From the NCBI GenBank assembly GCA_905616465.1, contig CAJQSX010000023.1, forward strand, positions 88,027 to 152,026: a DNA stretch of 64,000 nt. The letters run 5' to 3'. The position numbers were made by a program, and so were the translations under genes. This document shows, piece after piece, positions 9,834 to 19,963 of this stretch; position 1 is the first letter of the stretch; each line of letters opens with the position of its first letter. The notes beneath the pieces were generated by a model. That model did no database searches, was not told the origin of the DNA, and was given only the letters and a program-made list of their open reading frames with translations. This stretch comes from an uncultured Candidatus Pelagibacter sp. Lineage in GTDB: Bacteria; Pseudomonadota; Alphaproteobacteria; Pelagibacterales; Pelagibacteraceae.

Positions 9834-9865
9834 AAAAGGGATAGTTTTTACTGTCCCTTTTTTTT
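9834..9865. terminator. Rho-independent terminator, possibly bidirectional, between nrdB and prpC
   Basis: AAAAGGGATAGT-TTTT-ACTGTCCCTTTT followed by further T residues. Confidence 0.85.
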
Positions 9866-9915
9866 ATCTATATAAAAAATGTGATGAAGATAAAATGAAC
9901 TTATCTTTTAAAAGT

Positions 9916-11040
9916 TTATCTTTTACTTAAAGAGGTAACTTGTCTGTGTTTACTGCCGTTATAAGCTGCAAGCGGTCTGATTAGTTTATTAGCAGCATGT
10001 TGCTCTATAATATGTGCAGACCAACCAGTAATTCTAGAAATAACAAAAATTGGTGTAAAGAAATCAGTATCAAAACCCATTAAGTGATATGTTGGTCCAG
10101 TAGGATAGTCTACGTTTGGGTGAATATCTTTTCTTTCAATCATAACTTTTTCAACTATGTCATATATTTTTTCGAATTTTTTATCTTTTTTAATTTTTGC
10201 AACTTTTCCAAAGTATTCTCTCATTGTTGGCACTCTAGAGTCACCGCTCTTGTAAACCCTATGACCAAATCCCATCACCACATCTTTGTTATCTAATGCA
10301 TTGTTAATCCATTTGAGTGCATTTTCTGGTTTTTTAATCTTATTCATCATGTGCATTACTTCCTCATTAGCACCTCCATGAAGGGGTCCTTTTAAACTGG
10401 CTATAGCACCAGTGATTGCTCCATGAATATCAGATAAACTGCTTGTTATAGTTCTTGCTGTAAAAGTTGAAACATTAAAACTGTGCTCGGCATAAAGAAT
10501 TAAAGAAACATCAAATGCTTTTACAATGTCTTTATTAGGCACTTTACCAAAGCACATATGAAAAAAGTTTTCAGAAAAAGATAAATTACTTTTTGGTGGT
10601 ATAATTTTTTTACCTTTTCTTGATCTATAAAATGCAGCTAAAGCAACAGGAGTTTTAGCAAAAATTCTCATTACTTTACGCATGTTTGCCTCAGGAGAGT
10701 TATCTCTAGTTTCTTTGTCCTCCAGTCCCATTATACTCACTACAGTTCTTGCAACATCCATAGGATGAGCTTTTTTAGGAATTTTTTTGATAGCATCAAC
10801 CAAAATTTTGGAGATTTTTCTTTCCTTATTTTCTTGCTTCTCAAATTTTTTTAATTGCTTTTTATTAGGTAGCTCCCCATTTAAGATGAGGTACGCTACT
10901 TCTTCAAATTTACATTCAGCACACAAGTCTTGAGCTGCATATCCTCTATAAGTTAGTGAATTAATTTCAGGCATCACTTTTGAAACAGCTGTTTCATCAA
11001 CAGTAACACCCATCAAACCTTTTTTTATCTCTTCACCCAC
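9916..11040 (-). CDS. prpC: 2-methylcitrate synthase / citrate synthase family
   Basis: GFGHRVYK, GPLHGGANEEVM citrate synthase motifs; operon with prpB and prpD. Confidence 0.9.
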   Translation of the reverse strand: MGEEIKKGLMGVTVDETAVSKVMPEINSLTYRGYAAQDLCAECKFEEVAYLILNGELPNKKQLKKFEKQENKERKISKILVDAIKKIPKKAHPMDVARTVVSIMGLEDKETRDNSPEANMRKVMRIFAKTPVALAAFYRSRKGKKIIPPKSNLSFSENFFHMCFGKVPNKDIVKAFDVSLILYAEHSFNVSTFTARTITSSLSDIHGAITGAIASLKGPLHGGANEEVMHMMNKIKKPENALKWINNALDNKDVVMGFGHRVYKSGDSRVPTMREYFGKVAKIKKDKKFEKIYDIVEKVMIERKDIHPNVDYPTGPTYHLMGFDTDFFTPIFVISRITGWSAHIIEQHAANKLIRPLAAYNGSKHRQVTSLSKR

Positions 11041-11936
11041 TACTCATGTCCTTCAGTATTAAAATTATAAATTTTTTCATCCAAACTATTGTATTTATCA
11101 TATTCGACAAGCTCATATAATCTTTTTCTAGTTTGCATTTTATTAATAATATTTTTTTGGTGGCCATCTACATAAATGTCTCTTAATCCATCTTCGACAC
11201 TTTTCATGGCTAATCTTTGTGTGGTAACAGGATAAATTACAATATTATAACCAAATTGTTCTAGCTCTTTGTAGTTGAATAATTTAGATTTTCCAAATTC
11301 AGTCATATTCGCTAGCAAGTAGCACGAAAGTTCTTTTCTTACCTTTTCAAAATCTTTTTCATCATGTAAAGCCTCTGGAAAAATTATATCAGCTCCTGCA
11401 TCGATATAAGCTTTGCATCTCTCGATCATTTTATCAATTCCCTCAACACCTTTTGCATCAGATCTGGCAATAATTTTAAAATTTTCATCTTTTTTAGTGG
11501 CTACACACTCTTTAATCTTTTTTACCATTGCCTCTGTTGAAATTAACTCTTTATTATCTAAATGCCCACATCTTTTTCTTTCAATTTGATCTTCTAAATG
11601 AACAGCAGTAATCCCAAACTCCTCAAAGGTTTCAATTGTTTCTTTGCAAGACTTAAAACCTGTATCTATATCGACAATGGTTGGAAGGCTTGTTACTCTT
11701 GAAATTAAATAAGATCTTGTACTTACATCCTGAAGTGTTGTTAGCCCGATATCAGGAAAACCTAGATCGTTAGCCATTACCCCTCCAGAGACATAGACGG
11801 CATCATACCCAATTTCCTCGATCAACTTTGCTGTAAGAGGATTGTAAGCACCAGGCACTCTCAAAATTTTATTTGATTTTAATTTGTCAACAAAATCTAT
11901 TCTTTTTTGATTTGGTTCTTTTTCAACAAAGTGCAT
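11040..11936 (-). CDS. prpB: Methylisocitrate lyase
   Basis: ICL/PEPM fold; PGAYNPLTAKLIEEIGYDAVYVSGG, LEDQIERKRCGH motif. Confidence 0.9.
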   Translation of the reverse strand: MHFVEKEPNQKRIDFVDKLKSNKILRVPGAYNPLTAKLIEEIGYDAVYVSGGVMANDLGFPDIGLTTLQDVSTRSYLISRVTSLPTIVDIDTGFKSCKETIETFEEFGITAVHLEDQIERKRCGHLDNKELISTEAMVKKIKECVATKKDENFKIIARSDAKGVEGIDKMIERCKAYIDAGADIIFPEALHDEKDFEKVRKELSCYLLANMTEFGKSKLFNYKELEQFGYNIVIYPVTTQRLAMKSVEDGLRDIYVDGHQKNIINKMQTRKRLYELVEYDKYNSLDEKIYNFNTEGHE

Positions 11937-13438
11937 TAAAAGATACCTTTTTTTAAATTTCTTTTAAGTTTACTTTTTTTTATTTTAATATTTAATCCAT
12001 CTAGCTGACCAGGCTTTAACTGTTTAAGATTTTGAACTGTTTTTAAAAATCTATCACTTTCTTTTTTATCCAAGATATTTTCAGTCAATGTTAAAAACTT
12101 TTTAATATAATCTTGTCTTTTAAAGGGACGAGAACCATAAGGGTGTGCATCAGCTCTATCTTGTTGTTCTGTAATTTTTTTACCACTATTTAGAGTAACA
12201 ATTACTTTTGCACCAAATGATTTTTTTTTAGGGTTTGGGTTGTGATATTTTTTTGTCCACTTTTTATCTTCATAAGTTTTAATTGATTTCCATAACTTTA
12301 TTGTACTTTTTCTTTTAGCTCTTGTTTTTGAGTATGATTTTACATGATGCCAATCTCCATCCTCTAAGGCAACAGCAAAAATATACATTATAGAATGGTC
12401 TAAAGTTTCTCTACTTGCATTAGGATCCATCTTTTGGGGATCATTAGCGCCGGTACCGATAACATAATGTGTATGATGACTTGTGTAGATATCTATTTTT
12501 TTTATTTGATTTAAATTTTGTATTTTATTTTTAAGTTTTTTTGCTAAGTCAATCAAAGCCTGAGATTGATATTCAGCTGAGTATTCTTTTGTATAAGTTT
12601 CAAGTATTGCTTTTTTAGTTTCACTTTTTTTAGGCAAAGGAACTTTATACACTGCTTTTTTCCCATCTAAAATTCTGGCAATCACACTATCTTCACCTTC
12701 ATAAATTGGACTTGGGGCACCTTCACCACGCATAACTCTATCAACAGCCTCTACAGCAAGTTTTCCTGCATGAGCTGGTGCATATGCTTTCCAACTTGAG
12801 ATTTCACCTTTTCTAGATTGCCTAGTAGATATAGTTGTATGTAAAGCTTGTTGAACTGCTTGGTAGATTATCTCAGTATTGAGCTTAAGCATTGTACCTA
12901 ATCCTGCTGCAACACTTGGACCTAGATGTGCAATATGATCCACCTTATGTTTATGCAAACAAATGCCCTTAACTAAATTTACCTGAACCTCGTAAGCAGT
13001 AATTATTCCTCTTAAAAGATCAAATCCACTTTTTTTATTTTGTTGAGCAACACTTAATAGAGGTGGAATATTATCACCTGGGTGACTGTAATCAGCAGCT
13101 AAAAAAGTATCATGAAAATCTAATTCTCTAACAGCAGTACCGTTTGACCAAGTAGCCCATTCACAATCAAATTTGAATTTTGGGTTTACGCCAAATAAAG
13201 TTGCTCCATTTTTACGTGGGTGTCTTAGTGCCATTTCTCTTGATGAAATTACAGATTTTCTATTTAATGAAGCAATAGCAACAGAAGCATTATCGATAAG
13301 TCTATTGATAACCATTTCAATAGCCTCCTTATTTAGCTTTGCATTATCACTAGCAACCTCTGCAATCTTCCAAGCAAGTTGATTTTTCTTGGGTAGTTTG
13401 ATTTTTGATGGATATACTTTAACTGTGTGTAATAACAA
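11936..13438 (-). CDS. prpD: 2-methylcitrate dehydratase (MmgE/PrpD family)
   Basis: [30 protein letters not shown] and C-terminal [10 protein letters not shown]; operon context. Confidence 0.9.
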   Translation of the reverse strand: MLLHTVKVYPSKIKLPKKNQLAWKIAEVASDNAKLNKEAIEMVINRLIDNASVAIASLNRKSVISSREMALRHPRKNGATLFGVNPKFKFDCEWATWSNGTAVRELDFHDTFLAADYSHPGDNIPPLLSVAQQNKKSGFDLLRGIITAYEVQVNLVKGICLHKHKVDHIAHLGPSVAAGLGTMLKLNTEIIYQAVQQALHTTISTRQSRKGEISSWKAYAPAHAGKLAVEAVDRVMRGEGAPSPIYEGEDSVIARILDGKKAVYKVPLPKKSETKKAILETYTKEYSAEYQSQALIDLAKKLKNKIQNLNQIKKIDIYTSHHTHYVIGTGANDPQKMDPNASRETLDHSIMYIFAVALEDGDWHHVKSYSKTRAKRKSTIKLWKSIKTYEDKKWTKKYHNPNPKKKSFGAKVIVTLNSGKKITEQQDRADAHPYGSRPFKRQDYIKKFLTLTENILDKKESDRFLKTVQNLKQLKPGQLDGLNIKIKKSKLKRNLKKGIF

Positions 13439-13606
13439 AATAACTCCTTAAAAGTATTTTTGTTTTAATAGTTAAAAAAAAATAATCAATCTTAAAGATA
13501 TTTTAGTATAGTTTTTCAATACCTGTGAAGTCATTAATTCGGCAATTATAGTAAATTTTGGTTATTATTTTTATGATATTCGTCTTTAATTAAAATTATT
13601 AGAGCT

Positions 13607-14533
13607 TTAGTTTTGATTATTGAAATACCAAAGTTCTTTAGCCAAATGCCGAGTTCTCTTCTCTTCTGTAAAGATTGAGTAATAATTCGTTCCATCAACT
13701 AGTTCTTCTTCCCCCTGAAAAAAAGTACCTTTATATTTATCAAAAATAGATTTGTATTCTGGTCGATGTGCATCAAATAAAAAAATATGGATATTATGAT
13801 GATAATTTTTTTTAATTATTTGATCAACAATATAATGTCTTGGTCCCCCATCAATCATTACTAGTATATTTTTGCTCTTTGATTCATTTTTTAGAGACTC
13901 TATACCTGCATAAACAAAATCATCTCTATTTGGACTTTCAGCAAACTGATCTTTTAAACCTGGACATATAAGTTTATAAGTAAAGTCTAACTCATCGATC
14001 TGACATTTCCATTCACTTTTTTCATTATTAAATTTATCCAATTTTTGGAGTAAACTATTTATGAAAATGAACAAAGGTCTTATTATAGGCAGAAGAATAA
14101 ATAGTTTCCCTGAATACTTTGAATTACCATCTTTTTCAAATTTATAAAAAGGTCCTAACTTCAATAACTTTATTATTTTTTTATATTTTGATTTTTCTTT
14201 ACTGACTTCTGCAAATGGCTCTACTGTTGTTTTGTAAAATTTTTTATAATCGTTTCTACTCCAAGAACCTTTATTTAAAACACAATTTTTTGGAGTAAAA
14301 GTCTTTGTAATGTTTTTTATATTTTTGTAAAACCAAATCTTTGTATTTTCTATAGATGTAAATTTAATTTTTTTATTTTTTAAATTTTTTATAAAATACA
14401 AAGTAGAAAGTCCACTTCCATATTCTATGATAGAGTCTATATTTTTTTCATTTATAATTTTTTCAATAAATCTGACATTTTTTTTTGATAAAATGGGAAC
14501 AGGATAAGCTGGTACTTTGTATGAGTGCCTCAT
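13607..14533 (-). CDS. Hypothetical protein, methyltransferase-like (class I SAM fold)
   Basis: IDSIIEYGSGLSTLYFIKNL resembles SAM-binding motif I; conserved ILVMIDGGPRHYIVDQI. Confidence 0.5.
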   Translation of the reverse strand: MRHSYKVPAYPVPILSKKNVRFIEKIINEKNIDSIIEYGSGLSTLYFIKNLKNKKIKFTSIENTKIWFYKNIKNITKTFTPKNCVLNKGSWSRNDYKKFYKTTVEPFAEVSKEKSKYKKIIKLLKLGPFYKFEKDGNSKYSGKLFILLPIIRPLFIFINSLLQKLDKFNNEKSEWKCQIDELDFTYKLICPGLKDQFAESPNRDDFVYAGIESLKNESKSKNILVMIDGGPRHYIVDQIIKKNYHHNIHIFLFDAHRPEYKSIFDKYKGTFFQGEEELVDGTNYYSIFTEEKRTRHLAKELWYFNNQN

Positions 14534-15216
14534 GAAAGATATGACTGTACTATTTTTTCAACACCAATAAAATCTTTAATTAAATGATCATAGTAAATTT
14601 CAGACACTTTTTTTTCTGTATATCCATCCTCCAATAAGATTACAGTTATCCCAGCATTTTTTGCAGCATCAGCATCTGCCTCACTGTCACCAATCATTAT
14701 AGTTTTTTTTAGATCTCCATCTAGTATCTCAACAACGGAGGTTAAATGTCTTGGATCAGGCTTACAGTAATCAAACGTGTTATGCCCAGCAACATATTCA
14801 AAAAAATTGTAGATACCAATTTTTTTTAAAAGGTCTATTGCCAAATGTTCTTGTTTATTTGTGCAAACGGCCATTGATATATTTTTTTCTTTAGCCCAAA
14901 TTAAAAATTCTTTAACCCCATTAATAAGTGTACTTTCATTTAAAATATTTTTTCCATAAAAATCTACAAAATCTTTGACCATTTCTTTTTTAACCTTTTC
15001 ATCTTGGACTTTTCCAAATTCTTTTTTTGCTTGTCCCCAAATAGATCTTCCAAGCATAGCCCCAGCACCCTGACCAACTAAACTTCTTATTTGCCTAGTT
15101 GATTTTGTGGGGTATCCGAATTTTTTCATTACATGATTGTGCGCACCCATTAAATCTGGTGCTGTATCAACAAGAGTGCCATCTAAATCGAATAAAATCG
15201 TAAATTTTTGCTTCAT
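14530..15216 (-). CDS. gph: Phosphoglycolate phosphatase-like HAD hydrolase
   Basis: FDLDGTLVDTAPDL, VCTNK, GDSEADADAAKNAG HAD motifs. Confidence 0.88.
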   Translation of the reverse strand: MKQKFTILFDLDGTLVDTAPDLMGAHNHVMKKFGYPTKSTRQIRSLVGQGAGAMLGRSIWGQAKKEFGKVQDEKVKKEMVKDFVDFYGKNILNESTLINGVKEFLIWAKEKNISMAVCTNKQEHLAIDLLKKIGIYNFFEYVAGHNTFDYCKPDPRHLTSVVEILDGDLKKTIMIGDSEADADAAKNAGITVILLEDGYTEKKVSEIYYDHLIKDFIGVEKIVQSYLS

Positions 15217-15285
15217 TTTAAAAGTATTTTAAAGAAATATTATGTGAATTAATTAAAACATATTCTTAATATAAAGCATTTTAAA

Positions 15286-15903
15286 ATGAAAGAATTAAAT
15301 ATACACAAATTTCAAAATAAACTTAGAAACAAATTTTTAAAATCAGGTGTTAAGATGATGGGACCAGAAACAATTTTTTTCTCAAATGATACTAAAATTG
15401 GAAAAAATGTAACAATCGAACCTTATGTTGTAATCGGATCAAAAGTGAAAATAGGAAATAATGTAGTGATTAAATCTTTTTCACATCTCGAGTCTTGTAA
15501 AATTGAAAACAAAGTTGAAATTGGTCCTTACGCAAGAATTAGACCTGGCACTATTTTAAAAGAAGGATCAAGAATTGGAAACTTTGTAGAAGTCAAAAAA
15601 AGCACTATTGGAAAAAAATCTAAAGTAAATCATTTATCTTATATAGGTGATGCCGAGATTGGAAAATCTGTAAATATTGGCGCTGGAACAATAACTTGTA
15701 ATTACGATGGTTTTAAAAAAAATAAAACAAAAATTAAAGATAAAGTTTTTATTGGATCTAATTCATCTTTAGTTGCCCCATTAACTATAGGGAAAGAGAG
15801 TGTGGTTGGTGCTGGATCAGTAATTACCAAAAGCGTAAAGAAAAAGTCCTTAGCATTAACAAGAACACCTCAAACAGAAATGAAAAATTATAAAAGAAAA
15901 TAA
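15286..15903 (+). CDS. Stand-alone GlmU C-terminal-type acetyltransferase (left-handed beta-helix), no uridyltransferase domain
   Basis: Starts at the GlmU interdomain position (GVKMMGPETIFFSNDTKIGKNVTIEPYVVIG) and runs through GPYARIRPGT, GNFVEVKKSTIG, HLSYIGDAEIG, NIGAGTITCNYDG; only 69 bp upstream before divergent gph. Confidence 0.88.
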   Translation: MKELNIHKFQNKLRNKFLKSGVKMMGPETIFFSNDTKIGKNVTIEPYVVIGSKVKIGNNVVIKSFSHLESCKIENKVEIGPYARIRPGTILKEGSRIGNFVEVKKSTIGKKSKVNHLSYIGDAEIGKSVNIGAGTITCNYDGFKKNKTKIKDKVFIGSNSSLVAPLTIGKESVVGAGSVITKSVKKKSLALTRTPQTEMKNYKRK

Positions 15904-15905
15904 CC

Positions 15906-17726
15906 ATGTGTGGAATAATAGGAATATCTAGCAATAAATCTGTATCAGCCAATATTATAAATTCTTTAAAAAAATTAGAATATAGAGGGTATGACTCTGC
16001 AGGTATGGCAACCTTATCAGCTGGAATTATTAATGAAGTAAAATCTAAAGGTAGAGTAGATAATTTAGAAAAAAATTTTGATTTAAAAAATTTATTAGGA
16101 AATATTGGTATTGGACATGTTAGGTGGGCAACACATGGTGTTCCAAATAGTATAAATGCACACCCACATTCATCTGACAGCGTATCGGTTGTACACAATG
16201 GAATAATTGAAAATTCAACATTATTAAAAAAACACCTGGTTAGTAAGGGGCATGTATTTAAGTCACAAACAGACACGGAAGTTATTGCTCATTTAATTAC
16301 TGAAAATTTAAAAACATCTGAATTACAAGAAGCCATTACCAAAACTTTAAAACAGCTTCATGGAAGTTTTGCATTGGGCATAATCTTTAAAGATAAATCA
16401 GATTTAATAGTTGGAGCAAGACGTGGCTCACCCTTAGCAGTTGGTTATGGTCCAAATGAAAACTATTTAGGGTCAGATTCTTATGCTTTGAAATCAATGA
16501 CAAATAAAATTACTTATTTAGATGATGGTGAATTTTGCATAGTCAAAAAAGATCAGGTTAATTTTTTTAACGAAGAAGGATTAAAAATTAATAAAAAAGT
16601 ATTAGAACTTTCTTCTAATGAAGAAAATTATGATAAAGGTGATTTCAAGCATTTCATGGCTAAAGAAATAGAAGAACAGCCTGCTACAGTAAAAACTTGC
16701 ATTAAAGAATATGTTGATAATATAAATAATGACATCAATATTTATAATTTTCCTTGGAAAATTAATGAAATTAAATCAATTACTTTAATAGGTTGTGGCA
16801 CAGCTTTTCATTCATGCTTAATGGCTAAATACTGGTTTGAAGAGTTAACAACTTTAGATGTTAATATTGATATTGCATCTGAATTTAGATATAGAAAAAA
16901 TAGATTTAAAAGTGATACTTTATATGTATTTGTTTCTCAGTCAGGAGAAACAGCAGATACTTATGCTGCCTTAGATTTATGCAATAAAAATAAAATGAAG
17001 ACTTGTTCAGTTATAAATGTAATTGAAAGTTCAATTGCAAGAGACTCGAACTTTGTTTTACCTATCCATTGTGGCCCAGAAATTGGAGTAGCTTCAACTA
17101 AAGCATTTTTAGGCCAAATACTCGTTCTCTACATTCTTGCTTTAAAATTATCCTCTTTAAGAAGTGAGATTAAAATTGAAAATTATCAAGAAAAAATTAA
17201 AGATCTCAAAAATTTACCGGCATTGATTGAAAAAACATTGCTAACAGATAATGACATTCAAGCAATATCTTCGACTTTCAATGATGCAAAAGGTTCCATG
17301 TTTTTAGGAAGAGGGTTTTCATATCCGATAGCATTAGAAGGTGCATTAAAACTAAAAGAACTATCTTATATTCACGCAGAAGGTTACCCAGCTGGTGAAA
17401 TGAAACATGGGCCACTAGCATTAATTGAAGAAGGTATGCCTGTAGTTGTTCTGGCACCAAGAGATAGTTATTATAAAAAAACTATTTCAAATATGCAGGA
17501 AGTAATAGCGAGAGGGGCAAAAGTTTTATTAATTACTAACAAAAGCAAAGATGAAGTAATTTCTGAAAATATTTGGGAAACAATCGAGGTTGAAAATACT
17601 AACGATGACTTACTGCCTTTTCTTTTGACTATTCCACTCCAAAAACTTGCTTATTATTCAGCTCTTAAAAAGGGTCACGACATAGATAAGCCTAGAAATT
17701 TGGCAAAATCTGTAACAGTTGAATAA
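15906..17726 (+). CDS. glmS: Glutamine-fructose-6-phosphate aminotransferase (isomerizing)
   Basis: MCGIIGI N-terminal nucleophile, HVRWATHG, SQSGETADT, KPRNLAKSVTVE C-terminus. Confidence 0.97.
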   Translation: MCGIIGISSNKSVSANIINSLKKLEYRGYDSAGMATLSAGIINEVKSKGRVDNLEKNFDLKNLLGNIGIGHVRWATHGVPNSINAHPHSSDSVSVVHNGIIENSTLLKKHLVSKGHVFKSQTDTEVIAHLITENLKTSELQEAITKTLKQLHGSFALGIIFKDKSDLIVGARRGSPLAVGYGPNENYLGSDSYALKSMTNKITYLDDGEFCIVKKDQVNFFNEEGLKINKKVLELSSNEENYDKGDFKHFMAKEIEEQPATVKTCIKEYVDNINNDINIYNFPWKINEIKSITLIGCGTAFHSCLMAKYWFEELTTLDVNIDIASEFRYRKNRFKSDTLYVFVSQSGETADTYAALDLCNKNKMKTCSVINVIESSIARDSNFVLPIHCGPEIGVASTKAFLGQILVLYILALKLSSLRSEIKIENYQEKIKDLKNLPALIEKTLLTDNDIQAISSTFNDAKGSMFLGRGFSYPIALEGALKLKELSYIHAEGYPAGEMKHGPLALIEEGMPVVVLAPRDSYYKKTISNMQEVIARGAKVLLITNKSKDEVISENIWETIEVENTNDDLLPFLLTIPLQKLAYYSALKKGHDIDKPRNLAKSVTVE

Positions 17727-17761
17727 ATTTAAAACTCTGTTAAAACAATCCCCAGTTGCAT

Positions 17762-19141
17762 ATGAAAAATTGGAAAAAAAATAGTTGGAGAAAGTATCCA
17801 GTTAAACACATTCCCGAGTATCCTAACAAAAAAGAATTGGATATGGTTTTGGATAAACTAGGGACGTTTCCACCTTTAGTATTTGCTGGAGAGACAAGAC
17901 ATTTAAAAGATCAACTTGCTAATGTTGTTGATGGTAAAGCTTTTTTACTTCAAGGAGGAGATTGTGCGGAGAGTTTTGCCGAATTTAATCCTGACAACAT
18001 AAGAGACTCGTTTAAATTAATGTTACAAATGTCATTAGTTTTAACCTACTCAGCCTCATTACCAGTTGTAAAAGTTGGAAGAATTGCTGGACAGTTTTCA
18101 AAACCCAGAAGCTCACCAGTAGAAATAAAAGATGGGGTAGAGCTACCAAGCTATTTGGGTGACAATATTAATGGGATGGAATTTAGTGAAAAGTCAAGAG
18201 TTCCGGATCCAAAAAGATTATTTAAAGCTTATTCTCAATCAGCAGCAACATTAAATCTTATAAGAGCTTTTTGCCATGGTGGTTTTGCCGATTTACAAAA
18301 TGTTCATACTTGGAATCTTGGGTTTATAAAAAACAGCCCAGAATTAAAAAGATTTAAAGAATTAGAAGATAGAATTGCTGATGCTCTAGCATTTATGGAT
18401 GCTTGTGGAATTAATTCTGATTTCAATAGAAGACTAAAAACTGTAAATTATTGGACTTCTCATGAGGCATTACATCTTCCATTTGAAGAAACTATGACAA
18501 GAACAGATTCAACCACAGGGGAAAATCATGACACATCAGCTCACTTTGTTTGGATTGGAGATAGAACTAGACAACTTGATGGTGGACATGTTGAATTTTG
18601 TAGAGGAATCGAAAATCCAATTGGGATTAAATGTGGTCCAACTTTAAAAACTGAGGATTTAATAAATCTTTGTAATAAGATTAATCCAACCAATGAAAAA
18701 GGGAAAATTACTCTAATTTCAAGATTTGGTGCTGACAATGTTTCAAAGCATTTACCAAAGTTGATAAGAGCAATTAAAAAAGAAGGTTTAAATGTAATTT
18801 GGTCATGTGATCCATGTCATGGTAATACAATAAAAGCTGCAACAGGTTTTAAAACAAGACCTTTTAATAGTGTTTTAAAAGAGGTTAAAAATGTATTTGC
18901 TTGCCACCAAAGTGAAGGAAGTTATGCTGGTGGATTGCATATAGAAATGACAGGTCAAAATGTTACAGAATGTATTGGTGGAGCTCAAAAAATATCAGAA
19001 AAAGACTTATCTTCCAGATATCATACTCATTGTGATCCAAGATTAAATGCAAACCAAGCTTTAGAATTAGCCTTTTTAATTTCTGATGAAATTAAAAAGA
19101 ATAGCTTGTATTCTAAAAACACAGATAGAGCGGTATCTTAA
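17762..19141 (+). CDS. 3-deoxy-7-phosphoheptulonate synthase, class II
   Basis: [59 protein letters not shown] class II DAHPS motifs. Confidence 0.95.
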   Translation: MKNWKKNSWRKYPVKHIPEYPNKKELDMVLDKLGTFPPLVFAGETRHLKDQLANVVDGKAFLLQGGDCAESFAEFNPDNIRDSFKLMLQMSLVLTYSASLPVVKVGRIAGQFSKPRSSPVEIKDGVELPSYLGDNINGMEFSEKSRVPDPKRLFKAYSQSAATLNLIRAFCHGGFADLQNVHTWNLGFIKNSPELKRFKELEDRIADALAFMDACGINSDFNRRLKTVNYWTSHEALHLPFEETMTRTDSTTGENHDTSAHFVWIGDRTRQLDGGHVEFCRGIENPIGIKCGPTLKTEDLINLCNKINPTNEKGKITLISRFGADNVSKHLPKLIRAIKKEGLNVIWSCDPCHGNTIKAATGFKTRPFNSVLKEVKNVFACHQSEGSYAGGLHIEMTGQNVTECIGGAQKISEKDLSSRYHTHCDPRLNANQALELAFLISDEIKKNSLYSKNTDRAVS

Positions 19142-19180
19142 GACATTGTAAAAAATACTAACGGATAATATTTTGTAATC

Positions 19181-19918
19181 ATGAATGCCTCTAACAAAGT
19201 AAATTTTATTTCTAACTGGATTAAAGATTATATAAATAATATGCCTAGTAAAGCACAGTCATTAGTTATAGGTGTTTCTGGAGGAATTGACTCCTCTGTA
19301 TCGAGCACTTTAAGTGCAATGACTGGCTTAAAGACAATTGTTTTATCAATGCCTATTAAACAAAAATCTCATCAGCATGATTTAAGTTTAAAACACAAAG
19401 AATGGTTGACCAAAAAATTTGATAATGTTGAGGCCCATACGATTAACTTAAATGAAATATTCATGAAGTTTTCTTCTAGTTTATCAAATTTTGATAATGA
19501 GCATGGTATGGCAAATTCTAAAGCAAGACTAAGAATGACAACCCTTTATCAAGTAGCGGCAGCAAATAAGGGAATTGTCGTTGGAACTGGAAATAAAGTT
19601 GAGGATTTTGGCGTTGGTTTTTATACAAAATATGGCGACGGTGGAGTTGATATATCACCACTAGGTGACTGTAATAAAACTGAAGTTTGGGAACTTGGGA
19701 GGGAATTGGGAATACTAAAAGAGATAATTGAAGCAGCTCCTACAGACGGATTGTGGGATGATGGTAGAACAGACGAAGGTCAACTTGGATTAAAATACCA
19801 AGAAATAGAGGAAGCAATGGAAAACCCTAAATCAGTTAATAGAAATACATACGAAACTATAAGAAAAAAAAATTTGCATAAAATGGAGCCAATTCCAGTA
19901 TGCAAAATTCCTAATTAA
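19181..19918 (+). CDS. nadE: NAD(+) synthase, ammonia-dependent type
   Basis: GVSGGIDSSV PP-loop; GTGNKVEDFGVGFYTKYGDGGVDISPLGD. Confidence 0.94.
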   Translation: MNASNKVNFISNWIKDYINNMPSKAQSLVIGVSGGIDSSVSSTLSAMTGLKTIVLSMPIKQKSHQHDLSLKHKEWLTKKFDNVEAHTINLNEIFMKFSSSLSNFDNEHGMANSKARLRMTTLYQVAAANKGIVVGTGNKVEDFGVGFYTKYGDGGVDISPLGDCNKTEVWELGRELGILKEIIEAAPTDGLWDDGRTDEGQLGLKYQEIEEAMENPKSVNRNTYETIRKKNLHKMEPIPVCKIPN

Positions 19919-19963
19919 TCTATTAGATTAACAAATCTATAAATTAAGTATATTTCTAAAACT

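Noticed and set aside
19915-19931. TTAATC-tatta-GATTAA hairpin after nadE
   Set aside because: Only 6 A/T-rich pairs and includes the stop codon; not distinguishable from chance in AT-rich sequence
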